DNA of 44,954 nucleotides from Alphaproteobacteria bacterium (GTDB lineage Bacteria; Pseudomonadota; Alphaproteobacteria; Rs-D84), in contig JAIDWS010000013.1 of assembly GCA_029059055.1 (NCBI GenBank), forward strand, positions 1-44,954, read 5' to 3'. The translations under genes were made by a program, and so were the position numbers. The notes beneath the pieces are model-generated. The model had not been told where the DNA came from. It ran no database searches and saw only the letters and a list, made by a program, of their open reading frames with translations. Shown here piece after piece: positions 22,426 to 32,357 of the stretch (positions are counted from its first letter, which is position 1; each line of letters starts with the position of its first letter).

Positions 22426-23514
22426 ATGCTGACTGATTTTTTATTACGTCATGGATACAGTTTTTTTGCCAGTGGTTGGATGCAATTCGCCGCGGCGTTT
22501 GGGTTGGCGTTTCTGATGATGCTGGGGTTTGGGCGGCCGTTTATCCGTGCAATGCACGCATGGCAGAAAAAGGGACAACCCATCAGTGAAAACGTCCCCG
22601 AATCGCATCGGAAAAAGGCCGGCACCCCAACCATGGGCGGTATATTGGTTTTGTTGGCCATTGTTATTCCGGGCGTGTTGTTTATGCCGCCGGCCAATCC
22701 GACGGGCTGGATTGCACTGATTGCGCTGGTGTTGTTTGGGGCCATCGGGTTCGCCGATGATTACAAGAAAGTGACGTCCCAATCCAAAAAGGCCGCAAAC
22801 GGGTTGTCGCCGATGACGCGTCTGATACTGGAAGGGGTGTGCGTCATCGCATTGGCGTATATGATTAACCGCACGATGCCGCCATATATTCCGGAATGGT
22901 CGTTGGCGTTGCCGTTTGGGATTATTTTGCCACTGGGCGTGTTCTATTTCGTGTTTGCGTACTTTGTTATCTGTGGGTCGGCCAATGCCACCAATATCAC
23001 GGACGGGTTGGACGGGATGTTGGCCAAATTGTATCTGCCGGTGCTGGTGGTTTTGGTGGTGGCACTGTATGGGGCCACGCGTATCGGATTTATGGATACC
23101 GTTATGTTTTTACCCACGGCCAGCGGGCTGTACGCGGTTCTGGGGGCGGCATTTGGCGCAGTGTTGGGATTTTTGTGGTATAATTCCCGCCCGGCATCCA
23201 TTTTTATGGGGGATGTGGGGTCGTTGGCGTTGGGCGGTTTTATGGGAACGGTTGCAATGCTGTTGAAATCCGAAATTATCATGGGCATCGCCGCGGGGAT
23301 GATGGTGTTGATTTTATTGTCGTCGTTTGCCCAGACCGTATGTTTTAAAATCACACGTCGTGTGACGGGGACGGGGCGTCGTATCTTTTTGCGGGCGCCA
23401 TTGCATCACCATTTCGAAGAATTGGGATGGACCGAATCCAAGATTGTTGAACGGTTCTTTATCATGTCCATTCTGTTTTCGGGATTGGCGTTGGTGTTGT
23501 TAAAATTCGCCTGA
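22426..23514 (+). CDS. mraY: Phospho-MurNAc-pentapeptide transferase (lipid I synthase)
   Basis: 362 residues, typical length, about ten spans. Signature residues: RKKAGTPTMGG (62-72), the Asp pair DDYKK (111-115), NATNITDGLDG (187-197), FMGDVGSLALGG and the His cluster HHHFEELG near the C terminus. It transfers phospho-MurNAc-pentapeptide to undecaprenyl phosphate at the inner membrane. It is followed 18 nt later by ftsW and then murG. murD, which usually sits between mraY and ftsW, is not present here. Confidence 0.97.
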   Translation: MLTDFLLRHGYSFFASGWMQFAAAFGLAFLMMLGFGRPFIRAMHAWQKKGQPISENVPESHRKKAGTPTMGGILVLLAIVIPGVLFMPPANPTGWIALIALVLFGAIGFADDYKKVTSQSKKAANGLSPMTRLILEGVCVIALAYMINRTMPPYIPEWSLALPFGIILPLGVFYFVFAYFVICGSANATNITDGLDGMLAKLYLPVLVVLVVALYGATRIGFMDTVMFLPTASGLYAVLGAAFGAVLGFLWYNSRPASIFMGDVGSLALGGFMGTVAMLLKSEIIMGIAAGMMVLILLSSFAQTVCFKITRRVTGTGRRIFLRAPLHHHFEELGWTESKIVERFFIMSILFSGLALVLLKFA

Positions 23515-23532
23515 TGAATGGTGGGTTGGCAT

Positions 23533-24672
23533 ATGTTAAAAAGAACAGAAGAAAGCAAACTGACCAGCTGGTATTTTGAAATAGACCGCCGCCTGATGTG
23601 GTGTTTGGTGGGGCTGATTTTTATCGGCATGTGGGCGATGGTGTCCGCGGGCAGTGTGGCCGCCGAACGTATCGGGATGCCATGGCATTTCTTTATTTTG
23701 AAAGCATTACCGTTTTATGGCATCGGGTTGGTGACATTGTTCGTGGCCAGTGCCCTGAACAAAAAATGGGTGTTGCGTCTGTCGGGGCTGGATGTGGCGG
23801 TGTGTTTGTTGCTGCTGTTGGTGACGCTGGTCGCGCCCGCCGCGGTCAAGGGCAGTAACCGCTGGGTCGATTTGGGATTTGTCAGCGTGATGCCGTCGGA
23901 CGTAATGAAACCCGGATTTATTATGATAACCGCGTGGTTCTTGGCCACGATGAAAGAAAAGTTCGCCGGCAACATTTTCTTTAACAAAGAAGCATGGCGT
24001 TTTCGGTGGCTCAGCTGGTGGCCGTATCTGGCCGTGTTCGTGCCGGCGTTTTTGATTATTTTGACCCACCCGGATTTGGGGACGTCGATGTTGTATTTTT
24101 TGGTCTTGTCATCGATGCTGTTTATGGCGGGATTGCCGCTGGTGATTATTCCGGTCTTAATCGGGTGTGTGGCGGTGGTCGGAACATTCGCGTTCTTTAC
24201 CATGTCGCACGTGCATAACCGTATCATGTCATTTTTTACCGGTACCGGTGATGATTATCAAATACGCCAATCCATCCAATCCATTCAACATGGCGGATTA
24301 CTGGGCAGTGGGGATGACGCGTTTGTAAAGCAATCTTTGCCGGACGCGCATACGGACTTTGTTTTTTCCGCCATCGCCGAAGACAGTGGCGCCATCGTCG
24401 CGTGCGCATTGCTGTGCGCGTTGCTGTATGTGTTAAAGCGGCTGTTTACAAACGCGTTGCAATCGCGTGACCCGTTTGTGTTCTATGCCGCCAGTGGCGC
24501 GGCCGCGCTGTTCGGAACCCAGGTCTGTATCAATATGATGTCGGCGCTGCATTTGTTCGCGCCCAAGGGAATGACGTTGCCGTTCATTTCATACGGGGGC
24601 AGTTCGTTTGTATCGTTTTGTTTGCTGTTCGGCATGATATTGGCCGTCATTCGCGAAGATAAATGGAAATAA
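23533..24672 (+). CDS. ftsW: Peptidoglycan glycosyltransferase / division protein FtsW
   Basis: 379 residues from ATG 23533, chosen because GGTGGG lies 7-8 nt upstream. ATG 23518 in the same frame adds five residues and directly follows the mraY stop. SEDS family with about ten spans. Conserved segments: AAVKGSNRWVDLGF, VMPSDVMKPGFIM, THPDLGTSMLYFLVLSSMLF, YQIRQSIQSIQHGGLLGSG, LPDAHTDFVFSAIAEDSGAI and FISYGGSSFVSFCLLFGMIL. The KG(S/A)xRW motif and the conserved Asp of HTDF are those of FtsW/RodA enzymes. Neighbourhood with mraY and murG favours FtsW over RodA. Confidence 0.94.
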   Translation: MLKRTEESKLTSWYFEIDRRLMWCLVGLIFIGMWAMVSAGSVAAERIGMPWHFFILKALPFYGIGLVTLFVASALNKKWVLRLSGLDVAVCLLLLLVTLVAPAAVKGSNRWVDLGFVSVMPSDVMKPGFIMITAWFLATMKEKFAGNIFFNKEAWRFRWLSWWPYLAVFVPAFLIILTHPDLGTSMLYFLVLSSMLFMAGLPLVIIPVLIGCVAVVGTFAFFTMSHVHNRIMSFFTGTGDDYQIRQSIQSIQHGGLLGSGDDAFVKQSLPDAHTDFVFSAIAEDSGAIVACALLCALLYVLKRLFTNALQSRDPFVFYAASGAAALFGTQVCINMMSALHLFAPKGMTLPFISYGGSSFVSFCLLFGMILAVIREDKWK

Positions 24673-24694
24673 TTTATACCAAGGGTGGGTAACA

Positions 24695-25741
24695 ATGAAA
24701 ATATGGATTGCAACAGGTGGTACCGGTGGACATGTGTTTCCGGCGTTAAGTGTGGCCGATGAATTGGCCCGGCGTGGTCATCGCATTACGATTTCGTGTG
24801 ACGGACGCGTGCGCCGCATGGTTGCCGCCGGGCGGCCCGCCGGGGCGCGTATGGCGCATGTATGGGCGTCGGGTGTTGGCGCAAAAAGCAAGTTAAAGCA
24901 GATGTATGCCCTGGGGAAAATCGGGGTGTCGGCGGCCGCATTGGCGTTGCGTTTTATGGTGTCCCGTCCCGACCGGGTGGTGGCGTTTGGCGGATATGCG
25001 TCGGTGCCGGCGATATTTGCCGCGCATTTGTGGCGGGTGCCGACATTGCTGCATGAACAAAATGCGGCGATTGGGCGGGCCAATAAATTTGCGATGCGCT
25101 GGGTTCGTACGTTGATGACCAGTTTTCCCGATGTCGCGGGCATTCCGACGGGGGCGCATGCACGTGTGGTGTATACCGGATTGCCGGTGCGACGTGAATT
25201 CTTGAACGCGGCGGGGGCGCCGTTGCCGGGGGCGGGACGTTTACTGGTCACAGGCGGGTCGTTGGGGGCCCAGATTTTGGATGACGTTGTTCCCACCGCG
25301 ATGGCGGCGATAAAGAACAAGAAGATTTTCATTACCCATCAAACGCGTCCGGAAAATGTCGCGCGTCTGCAAAAATTTTATGCAGATAATAAGATTAAGG
25401 CCAACGTATTGTCGTTTATTCACGATATGGCCGGCGCTGTTATCGGGGCGGATTTGGTTATCGGTCGCAGTGGCGCCAGCACGGTTGTCGAATTGGAAAC
25501 GGTTGGTCGTGGGGCGATATTGGTGCCGTTGGGGATTAATCCCGACCAGGCCGCCAACGCCGCCGCGTTTGCCAAGCTGGGCGGGGGATTCGCCGTGGAA
25601 CAGGCCAAATTTACCCCCAAATGGTTAACGGCCACATTGACGGAATTATTTGATAATCCGTCACGTCTGGCAAAAATGGCGCAAAAGGCATGTGTGGCCA
25701 ATAACGCCGTCCAGTTAATTGCGGATGAAATAACAAAATAA
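24695..25741 (+). CDS. murG: UDP-GlcNAc transferase forming lipid II (MurG)
   Basis: 348 residues. The N-terminal G loop is ATGGTGGHVFPALSVAD (about 6-22), and a second G loop is VVAFGGYASVPAIFAA. LLHEQNAAIGRANKFA is the conserved acceptor-side segment, and LLVTGGSLGAQILDD opens the C-terminal domain. The UDP-GlcNAc site has IGRSGASTVVELETVG and PLGINPDQAANAAAFAKLGG. It adds GlcNAc to lipid I at the inner face of the membrane. A ribosome binding site (AAGGGTGGG) lies before the ATG. It is last of the mraY-ftsW-murG group; murC and murB, common next genes, are missing here. Confidence 0.96.
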   Translation: MKIWIATGGTGGHVFPALSVADELARRGHRITISCDGRVRRMVAAGRPAGARMAHVWASGVGAKSKLKQMYALGKIGVSAAALALRFMVSRPDRVVAFGGYASVPAIFAAHLWRVPTLLHEQNAAIGRANKFAMRWVRTLMTSFPDVAGIPTGAHARVVYTGLPVRREFLNAAGAPLPGAGRLLVTGGSLGAQILDDVVPTAMAAIKNKKIFITHQTRPENVARLQKFYADNKIKANVLSFIHDMAGAVIGADLVIGRSGASTVVELETVGRGAILVPLGINPDQAANAAAFAKLGGGFAVEQAKFTPKWLTATLTELFDNPSRLAKMAQKACVANNAVQLIADEITK

Positions 25742-25761
25742 TTTCAGACTGATTTTTCCAC

Positions 25762-25791
25762 TTGCGCGCGATTCGTCATTTGTTCTATGAT
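25762..25791 (+). promoter_or_regulatory. Promoter of OmpA-like periplasmic protein
   Basis: TTGCGC (25762-25767), 18-bp spacer, TATGAT (25786-25791); a ribosome binding site AGGAAAGGA follows before ATG 25812. Confidence 0.65.
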
Positions 25792-25811
25792 AGGACAGAA
25801 GGAAAGGAATT

Positions 25812-27230
25812 ATGCGACTGGTCACAGCTTCTGTTTTATCGATGCTTGCATGCGTGCCGGCGTTGGCGGACGCACGTTTGCCGGTGGTCAACATCGCGGC
25901 GGGTGCGGTTTCTGCGCGTGCGGCGTTTGGTGAATCGGTCGCCCCAAAATCTGAAACGGTTACCGTGGCCCCGTTAAAGCGGGTCGCCGCGGCAACCGAA
26001 TCAACATCAAAAACGGCCCCCGCGGAAAAACAGAAAACAGTTGTTGCCCGTGCAGCCAAACAGACGAAGCCGACCACATCGGTCCAGCCGGTGGCATCTG
26101 AACGGGCGTCCGTGGATAATGGGGCGCAAATTGCCCTGAATAACGCCATGGATGTTTTGTCGCCCCGTCGCCCCAGTGCCGATTTGTGGGCCAAAATGGA
26201 CAGCCCGTTGCGTCTGCCCCAGCCCCAGGAATTTTCCGTTATTCGTTCGGATAGTGCATTGCCCGAAGAAAGCCTGGATGGCGCACCGGTACAGGTGGCC
26301 GCCGCCCGTCCGCAACCGGCCGCGCCGGTAAAATCGGATATGGTCCCGGTATCGGCGAATGCGCGCAGTGGCGCGTTGGATGCCGAAATTGCCAAATTGG
26401 TTGAATTACAGAAAAAGGCAGACGAAAGTGTTCGTCGCGCGCCCGTGGCCCCGCGTGTTGCGGCGGCCCCCGTCGCAGATGCCGCACCGGCCCCGGTTCG
26501 CGTTGCAAAAACGGTGACGGCCCGCCCGGCGGTCAAATCCGCCCCGCGTGTGGTGGATGAAAAATCTGATGATGACATCACCATCAGCCGTATGGTCGTT
26601 CCCATGGAATCGGATGTCGTTGTTCGCCAGGTCGCCCCACAGGATGCCGCGCCCCGCGTGGCCGCCGTTCGTGACGATTTGTCGAAAATGTCGCCGTCCG
26701 AATTGAAAAAGGCGTTCAAGAAAACATATCTGTCGGAAAACAAGCATTTGTCGACGTTCCAGATTGATGACCGATTTGATGTCGCCAGCGATTTGACCAG
26801 CGATGTCGAAGGTTTTACCGCCAAACGTGATTTGTCCGAAACCGGTGGTGTGCGTCCGTTGGAAATCAAAATCAGATTCCGCGGGGATGATTCGTCGCTG
26901 TCGCGGGAAAATTACAATTTGTTGTCTGAATATGCCTCTATCGTGGTCAGCAATCCCAAACGCGCCATCCAGGTGTCCATCCCGGAACGCGTGACACGTG
27001 ATATGGATGACCGTAAATTGGCCGCGCGCCGTTTGGCAATCGTAGAACAGGTTTTGCGGGATACCGGTGTGTCCGAACAACGGATTATGCCCGTGTTGGC
27101 CCAACGTGACGAAGATGCATATGTCTTGCGCATTATTTCCAGTGACCAGTTTGAAACACTGACCCAGAAAAAGCGCGATATGTTCGGCGATACGGTTGGT
27201 AAAAAAACGTATAAAAGCATGACCTGGTAA
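25812..27230 (+). CDS. Secreted protein with C-terminal OmpA-like domain
   Basis: 472 residues. The signal peptide MRLVTASVLSMLACVPALA is followed by a long Ala/Pro/Val-rich, probably extended region (residues 20-300) carrying LSPRRPSADLW (116-126), a motif also found in the secreted protein at 37935-39185. The C-terminal part (about 345-472) fits an OmpA/MotB-like peptidoglycan-binding fold: IKIRFRGDDSSLSRENYNLL, IVVSNPKRAIQVSIPERVTR, RRLAIVEQVLRDTGVSEQRI, and a final basic KKTYKSMTW. The usual Asp and Arg of that fold are only partly matched, so the domain call is moderate. A periplasm-spanning protein attached to the wall is a reasonable inference. Its end forms part of a terminator. Confidence 0.75.
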   Translation: MRLVTASVLSMLACVPALADARLPVVNIAAGAVSARAAFGESVAPKSETVTVAPLKRVAAATESTSKTAPAEKQKTVVARAAKQTKPTTSVQPVASERASVDNGAQIALNNAMDVLSPRRPSADLWAKMDSPLRLPQPQEFSVIRSDSALPEESLDGAPVQVAAARPQPAAPVKSDMVPVSANARSGALDAEIAKLVELQKKADESVRRAPVAPRVAAAPVADAAPAPVRVAKTVTARPAVKSAPRVVDEKSDDDITISRMVVPMESDVVVRQVAPQDAAPRVAAVRDDLSKMSPSELKKAFKKTYLSENKHLSTFQIDDRFDVASDLTSDVEGFTAKRDLSETGGVRPLEIKIRFRGDDSSLSRENYNLLSEYASIVVSNPKRAIQVSIPERVTRDMDDRKLAARRLAIVEQVLRDTGVSEQRIMPVLAQRDEDAYVLRIISSDQFETLTQKKRDMFGDTVGKKTYKSMTW

Positions 27231-27247
27231 AATGCCGGGTCTTTTTT
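27221..27247 (+). terminator. Terminator overlapping the end of the 472-residue ORF
   Basis: GACCTGG (27221-27227) pairs with CCGGGTC (27235-27241), followed by six T. The stop codon lies in the loop. comF starts only 6 nt after the T-run. Confidence 0.7.
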
Positions 27248-27252
27248 GTTGT

Positions 27253-27963
27253 ATGTCTAAAATCTTTGATTTTCTGTTCCCGCCCGTTTGCCCGATTTGT
27301 CGGGCGCCGGTGTCCGAACACGGGACAATGTGTTTTGATTGTTGGTTATGCTTTAACTGGATTAGCAATCCGAAATGTCATATCTGTGGTTATCCGTTTC
27401 CGGCGGATTTGGATTTGGGACCGCGGCCGCTGTGCCCGGTATGCGCCAGTGGGCGTAACGAATTGGATTGGTTGCGTTCGGCATGTGTTTATGATGATGT
27501 ATCGCGGGCAATTATGTTGCCGTTCAAACATGCGGGCCGGATTAAATATCAGAAAATTATGTCCCGCGCAATGATTGGGGCATTGGATGGAATTCCGGGA
27601 AATGTGGATATTGTGATGCCGGTGCCATTGGCATGGCGTCGTTTGTTCAAACGCGGATATAACCAGGCCGCATTACTGGCACGTCCGATTGCGAAAATTC
27701 TGGGTGCGCGGATGGACACGGCCAGTGTTCGCAGAAAATATCGTCCGGACATGGGCCACATGAATGCCGCGCGTCGTGCAGAAAACATTCACGGTGTATT
27801 TCGTGTCACGCATCCGGAACGTATTCGGGGTCGGGTGATTTTATTGGTTGATGATGTCATGACCACCGGTGCAACATTTCGCGAATTGCGCCGCGTGTTG
27901 ATGGCGGCGGGTGCATCTGCGGTCTATGGTGTTACATTCTGTCGTGTGGTGCGCGCGATTTAG
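27253..27963 (+). CDS. comF: ComF-family phosphoribosyltransferase-like protein
   Basis: 236 residues from ATG 27253; the frame is open from ATG 27232, but that start lies inside the terminator hairpin. N-terminal zinc ribbon: CPIC, CFDC, CHICG and CPVC pairs (first 70 residues). A PRTase-like domain follows with VDIVMPVPLAWRRLFKRGYN and the PRPP loop VILLVDDVMTTGATFRELRR. ComF proteins act in DNA uptake for transformation in competent bacteria, and related proteins are widespread in non-competent ones, so a role here is open. No promoter is evident after the terminator, so expression may rely on read-through. Its last 4 bases overlap the converging gene at 27960. Confidence 0.88.
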   Translation: MSKIFDFLFPPVCPICRAPVSEHGTMCFDCWLCFNWISNPKCHICGYPFPADLDLGPRPLCPVCASGRNELDWLRSACVYDDVSRAIMLPFKHAGRIKYQKIMSRAMIGALDGIPGNVDIVMPVPLAWRRLFKRGYNQAALLARPIAKILGARMDTASVRRKYRPDMGHMNAARRAENIHGVFRVTHPERIRGRVILLVDDVMTTGATFRELRRVLMAAGASAVYGVTFCRVVRAI

Positions 27964-28454
27964 TGCTGCTTGGCATTACGCAAAAATGCCGCAATGCGCA
28001 AATTGACCACTTTGTCAAATGGATGGTTCGGTTTTTTGCATCCGGCCCGCGCCAGGGCCGCGGCATAAATGGTGTACATATCGTGCGCCCATCCCGCCAT
28101 TGATGCGTACCGACGCTGCATCATGTCGCGGTTCAAAAATCGTTGGGCGGCGCGAATGCCGCATGTCACGGGATTGTATGTCGACAAATATGGCCGCAAC
28201 AGGCGCAAATCGTCAATCCCCATCGAATTGAATTGGGGGGTAACGGTCCATTTGTTGGCCAATTCCAGTGTGTTTTCATCAATGATTTTGATGGATGTCG
28301 GTCGCAGTTGGATATACAGCGCGTCATCCGGACAAACGTGCATCCGTAAACAAATTGTATGCTTTTCGGGGGAATAATACTGAATAATGCTGTGATTAAT
28401 CGCGGCAATCAAATGCCATTTTAAATCAGCGTTCATCGGTGTTGCTTTTTTCAT
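27960..28454 (-). CDS. Hypothetical protein, 164 residues
   Basis: ATG 28454 is chosen because CAGGAA lies upstream and the promoter predicts a start near 28485; the frame is open to 28541. Sequence: MKKATPMNADLKWHLIAAIN at the start, then IIQYYSPEKHTICLRMHVCP and LRPTSIKIIDENTLELANKW, which look like beta strands, and a helical C-terminal half (AQRFLNRDMMQRRYASMAGW, FDKVVNLRIAAFLRNAKQH). There is no signal peptide. I recognise no family. It converges with comF and overlaps it by 4 bp. Confidence 0.7.
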   Translation of the reverse strand: MKKATPMNADLKWHLIAAINHSIIQYYSPEKHTICLRMHVCPDDALYIQLRPTSIKIIDENTLELANKWTVTPQFNSMGIDDLRLLRPYLSTYNPVTCGIRAAQRFLNRDMMQRRYASMAGWAHDMYTIYAAALARAGCKKPNHPFDKVVNLRIAAFLRNAKQH

Positions 28455-28489
28455 ACACAAAATTCCTGTGGCTTTTATTCGTGATGTAT

Positions 28490-28517
28490 AAAATAGCACC
28501 TGGTTCATTTTTGTCAA
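28490..28517 (-). promoter_or_regulatory. Promoter of the 164-residue hypothetical
   Basis: Consensus TTGACA (28517-28512), 16-bp spacer and TATTTT (28495-28490) on the minus strand. Confidence 0.65.
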
Positions 28518-28546
28518 GGCTTTGCTGGCCTGGGGGTACAAGAATC

Positions 28547-28574
28547 TTGAATTTTGATTTTATTCTGATACGAT
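28547..28574 (+). promoter_or_regulatory. Promoter of the DUF2147-valS-thioesterase operon
   Basis: TTGAAT (28547-28552), 16-bp spacer, TACGAT (28569-28574) with an upstream TG. An alternative -10 TAAAAT lies at 28583-28588. Confidence 0.55.
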
Positions 28575-28601
28575 TTAGGGGATAAAATACAGGCAAATAT
28601 A

Positions 28602-29126
28602 ATGAACTTTAAATTTTTACCCGTAATGGGGGTTGCGTTGATGTCAAATGTCGCGATTGCGGCGGTGCCGTTGACGGGACTGTATCAAACAATTGATGAT
28701 ACCACGAACCAGCCAAAATCTGTTGTTATGCTGTATGAATATGCACGTGGCGATGATGTGGCGTTGGGGGGGCGGATTGTCGCGCTGTATGATGCGGCGG
28801 GTGCCGTTGCCGAAACCGTCGCCCACCCGGTCAAAATTGCCGACCGTGTCGCCGGGGCCCCGACGTTTGTGGGATTGGATATTATACGGGATATGAAATG
28901 GGATGCGGATGACAATCGGTTTTCCGACGGTAAAATCATGGATCCCCAATCGGGCAAGGTTTATTCGTCCGTCATCTGGCAAGATGCGCCGGGGACACTG
29001 AACGTGCGGGGAAAAATCGGGCCGTTTGGCCGGACGCAAATCTGGCGTGCGGTGGATGCGGCCACATTGCCAACGGAATTACAGAATTTAAATACAAAAA
29101 ATTGGACGCCGTCCACGGGGAAATAA
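28602..29126 (+). CDS. DUF2147-family periplasmic protein
   Basis: 174 residues with signal peptide MNFKFLPVMGVALMSNVAIA. The mature part begins VPLTGLYQTIDDTTNQPKSV and holds the DUF2147 signature DGKIMDPQSGKVYSSVIWQD, then LNVRGKIGPFGRTQIWRAV. In this family GxILDPxxGKxY and LxVRGYxG are the conserved blocks; the function is not established. The 3-nt gap to valS indicates one operon. The unusual pairing of an envelope protein with a tRNA synthetase is probably just operon packing. Confidence 0.85.
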   Translation: MNFKFLPVMGVALMSNVAIAAVPLTGLYQTIDDTTNQPKSVVMLYEYARGDDVALGGRIVALYDAAGAVAETVAHPVKIADRVAGAPTFVGLDIIRDMKWDADDNRFSDGKIMDPQSGKVYSSVIWQDAPGTLNVRGKIGPFGRTQIWRAVDAATLPTELQNLNTKNWTPSTGK

Positions 29127-29129
29127 AAA

Positions 29130-31532
<2,403 letters not shown>

Positions 31533-31537
31533 TTAAA

Positions 31538-32269
31538 ATGGCCGAAAAATTGACGCGGACACATGCCTTGCGGACGTACCAGTGCGACCGATATGGGCAT
31601 GTGCGACCGCTGATTTTGATGAATGAATTACAGGCATTGGCCGACGACCACGCAGAAATGCTGGGCTGTGGGCGGTCGTATTGTATGGCGCATGATGTCG
31701 CGTGGGTCGTGACGCATTATTACGTCGATATTATCGAAATGCCCAATGAATCCGAAGAATTGACTTTTACCACGTGGCCATCTGTCCAGGATGCGTTGCG
31801 GGCAACACGTGATTTTGAAATCCGTGGGGCGGATGGGCGATTGATGGTGCGTGCCACGTCACAGTGGATTTTGATTGATATGGCCCGCCGCCGGCCGTTA
31901 AAGCTGGGGGATTATTTACCGCACTGGGATGTGGTGACGGCGCGCGCGTGGGACCGCACGTTTGAACGCCATCCGGATTTTGTTGCGGAAAAATCCCACG
32001 TGATGAAATGCCGGTATGATGACGTGGATGTGAATCAGCATATTAACAACGCGGTTTATGCGGTCTGGGCAACGGAAAGCGTCGGATTCGCGTTCCGTAA
32101 TCAGCATCAGTTACAGCGTATCGAATTGAATTTCAAGAAAGAAATCCGTCCCGACCAGCCCCAGGTAACCATTGATGTTGCCATGGATGAAATGGTCAGC
32201 CGGCATAAAATTTTGACCGATGGCATTGAACATGCGACGGTCGTGTGTTACTGGAAACCGAACGAATAA
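31538..32269 (+). CDS. Acyl-ACP thioesterase family protein
   Basis: 243 residues, double hot-dog fold typical of bacterial FatA-like thioesterases. The N-terminal half has TYQCDRYGHVRPLILMNELQ and AWVVTHYYVDIIEMPNESEE, with SQWILIDMARRRPLKLGDYL next. The C-terminal half has DDVDVNQHINNAVYAVWATE, which holds the conserved Asn-x-His catalytic pair. It should release fatty acids from acyl-ACP in the cytoplasm. The GGGG ribosome binding site overlaps the end of valS. A strong terminator follows. The substrate chain length cannot be read from sequence. Confidence 0.88.
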   Translation: MAEKLTRTHALRTYQCDRYGHVRPLILMNELQALADDHAEMLGCGRSYCMAHDVAWVVTHYYVDIIEMPNESEELTFTTWPSVQDALRATRDFEIRGADGRLMVRATSQWILIDMARRRPLKLGDYLPHWDVVTARAWDRTFERHPDFVAEKSHVMKCRYDDVDVNQHINNAVYAVWATESVGFAFRNQHQLQRIELNFKKEIRPDQPQVTIDVAMDEMVSRHKILTDGIEHATVVCYWKPNE

Positions 32270-32270
32270 A

Positions 32271-32297
32271 ATACCCGTCCATGGACGGGTATTTTTT
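32271..32297 (+). terminator. Terminator after thioesterase gene
   Basis: ATACCCGTCC/GGACGGGTAT stem followed by six T. Confidence 0.88.
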
Positions 32298-32331
32298 GTG
32301 CAACTTTTGGCTTTCCAGGCGGGCATTTTTA

Positions 32332-32340
32332 TGGTAAAAT
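32332..32340 (+). promoter_or_regulatory. Extended -10 promoter
   Basis: TGGTAAAAT precedes ATG 32358 by 17 nt; no clear -35. Confidence 0.55.
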
Positions 32341-32357
32341 CACAGGGACGAGAGAAT

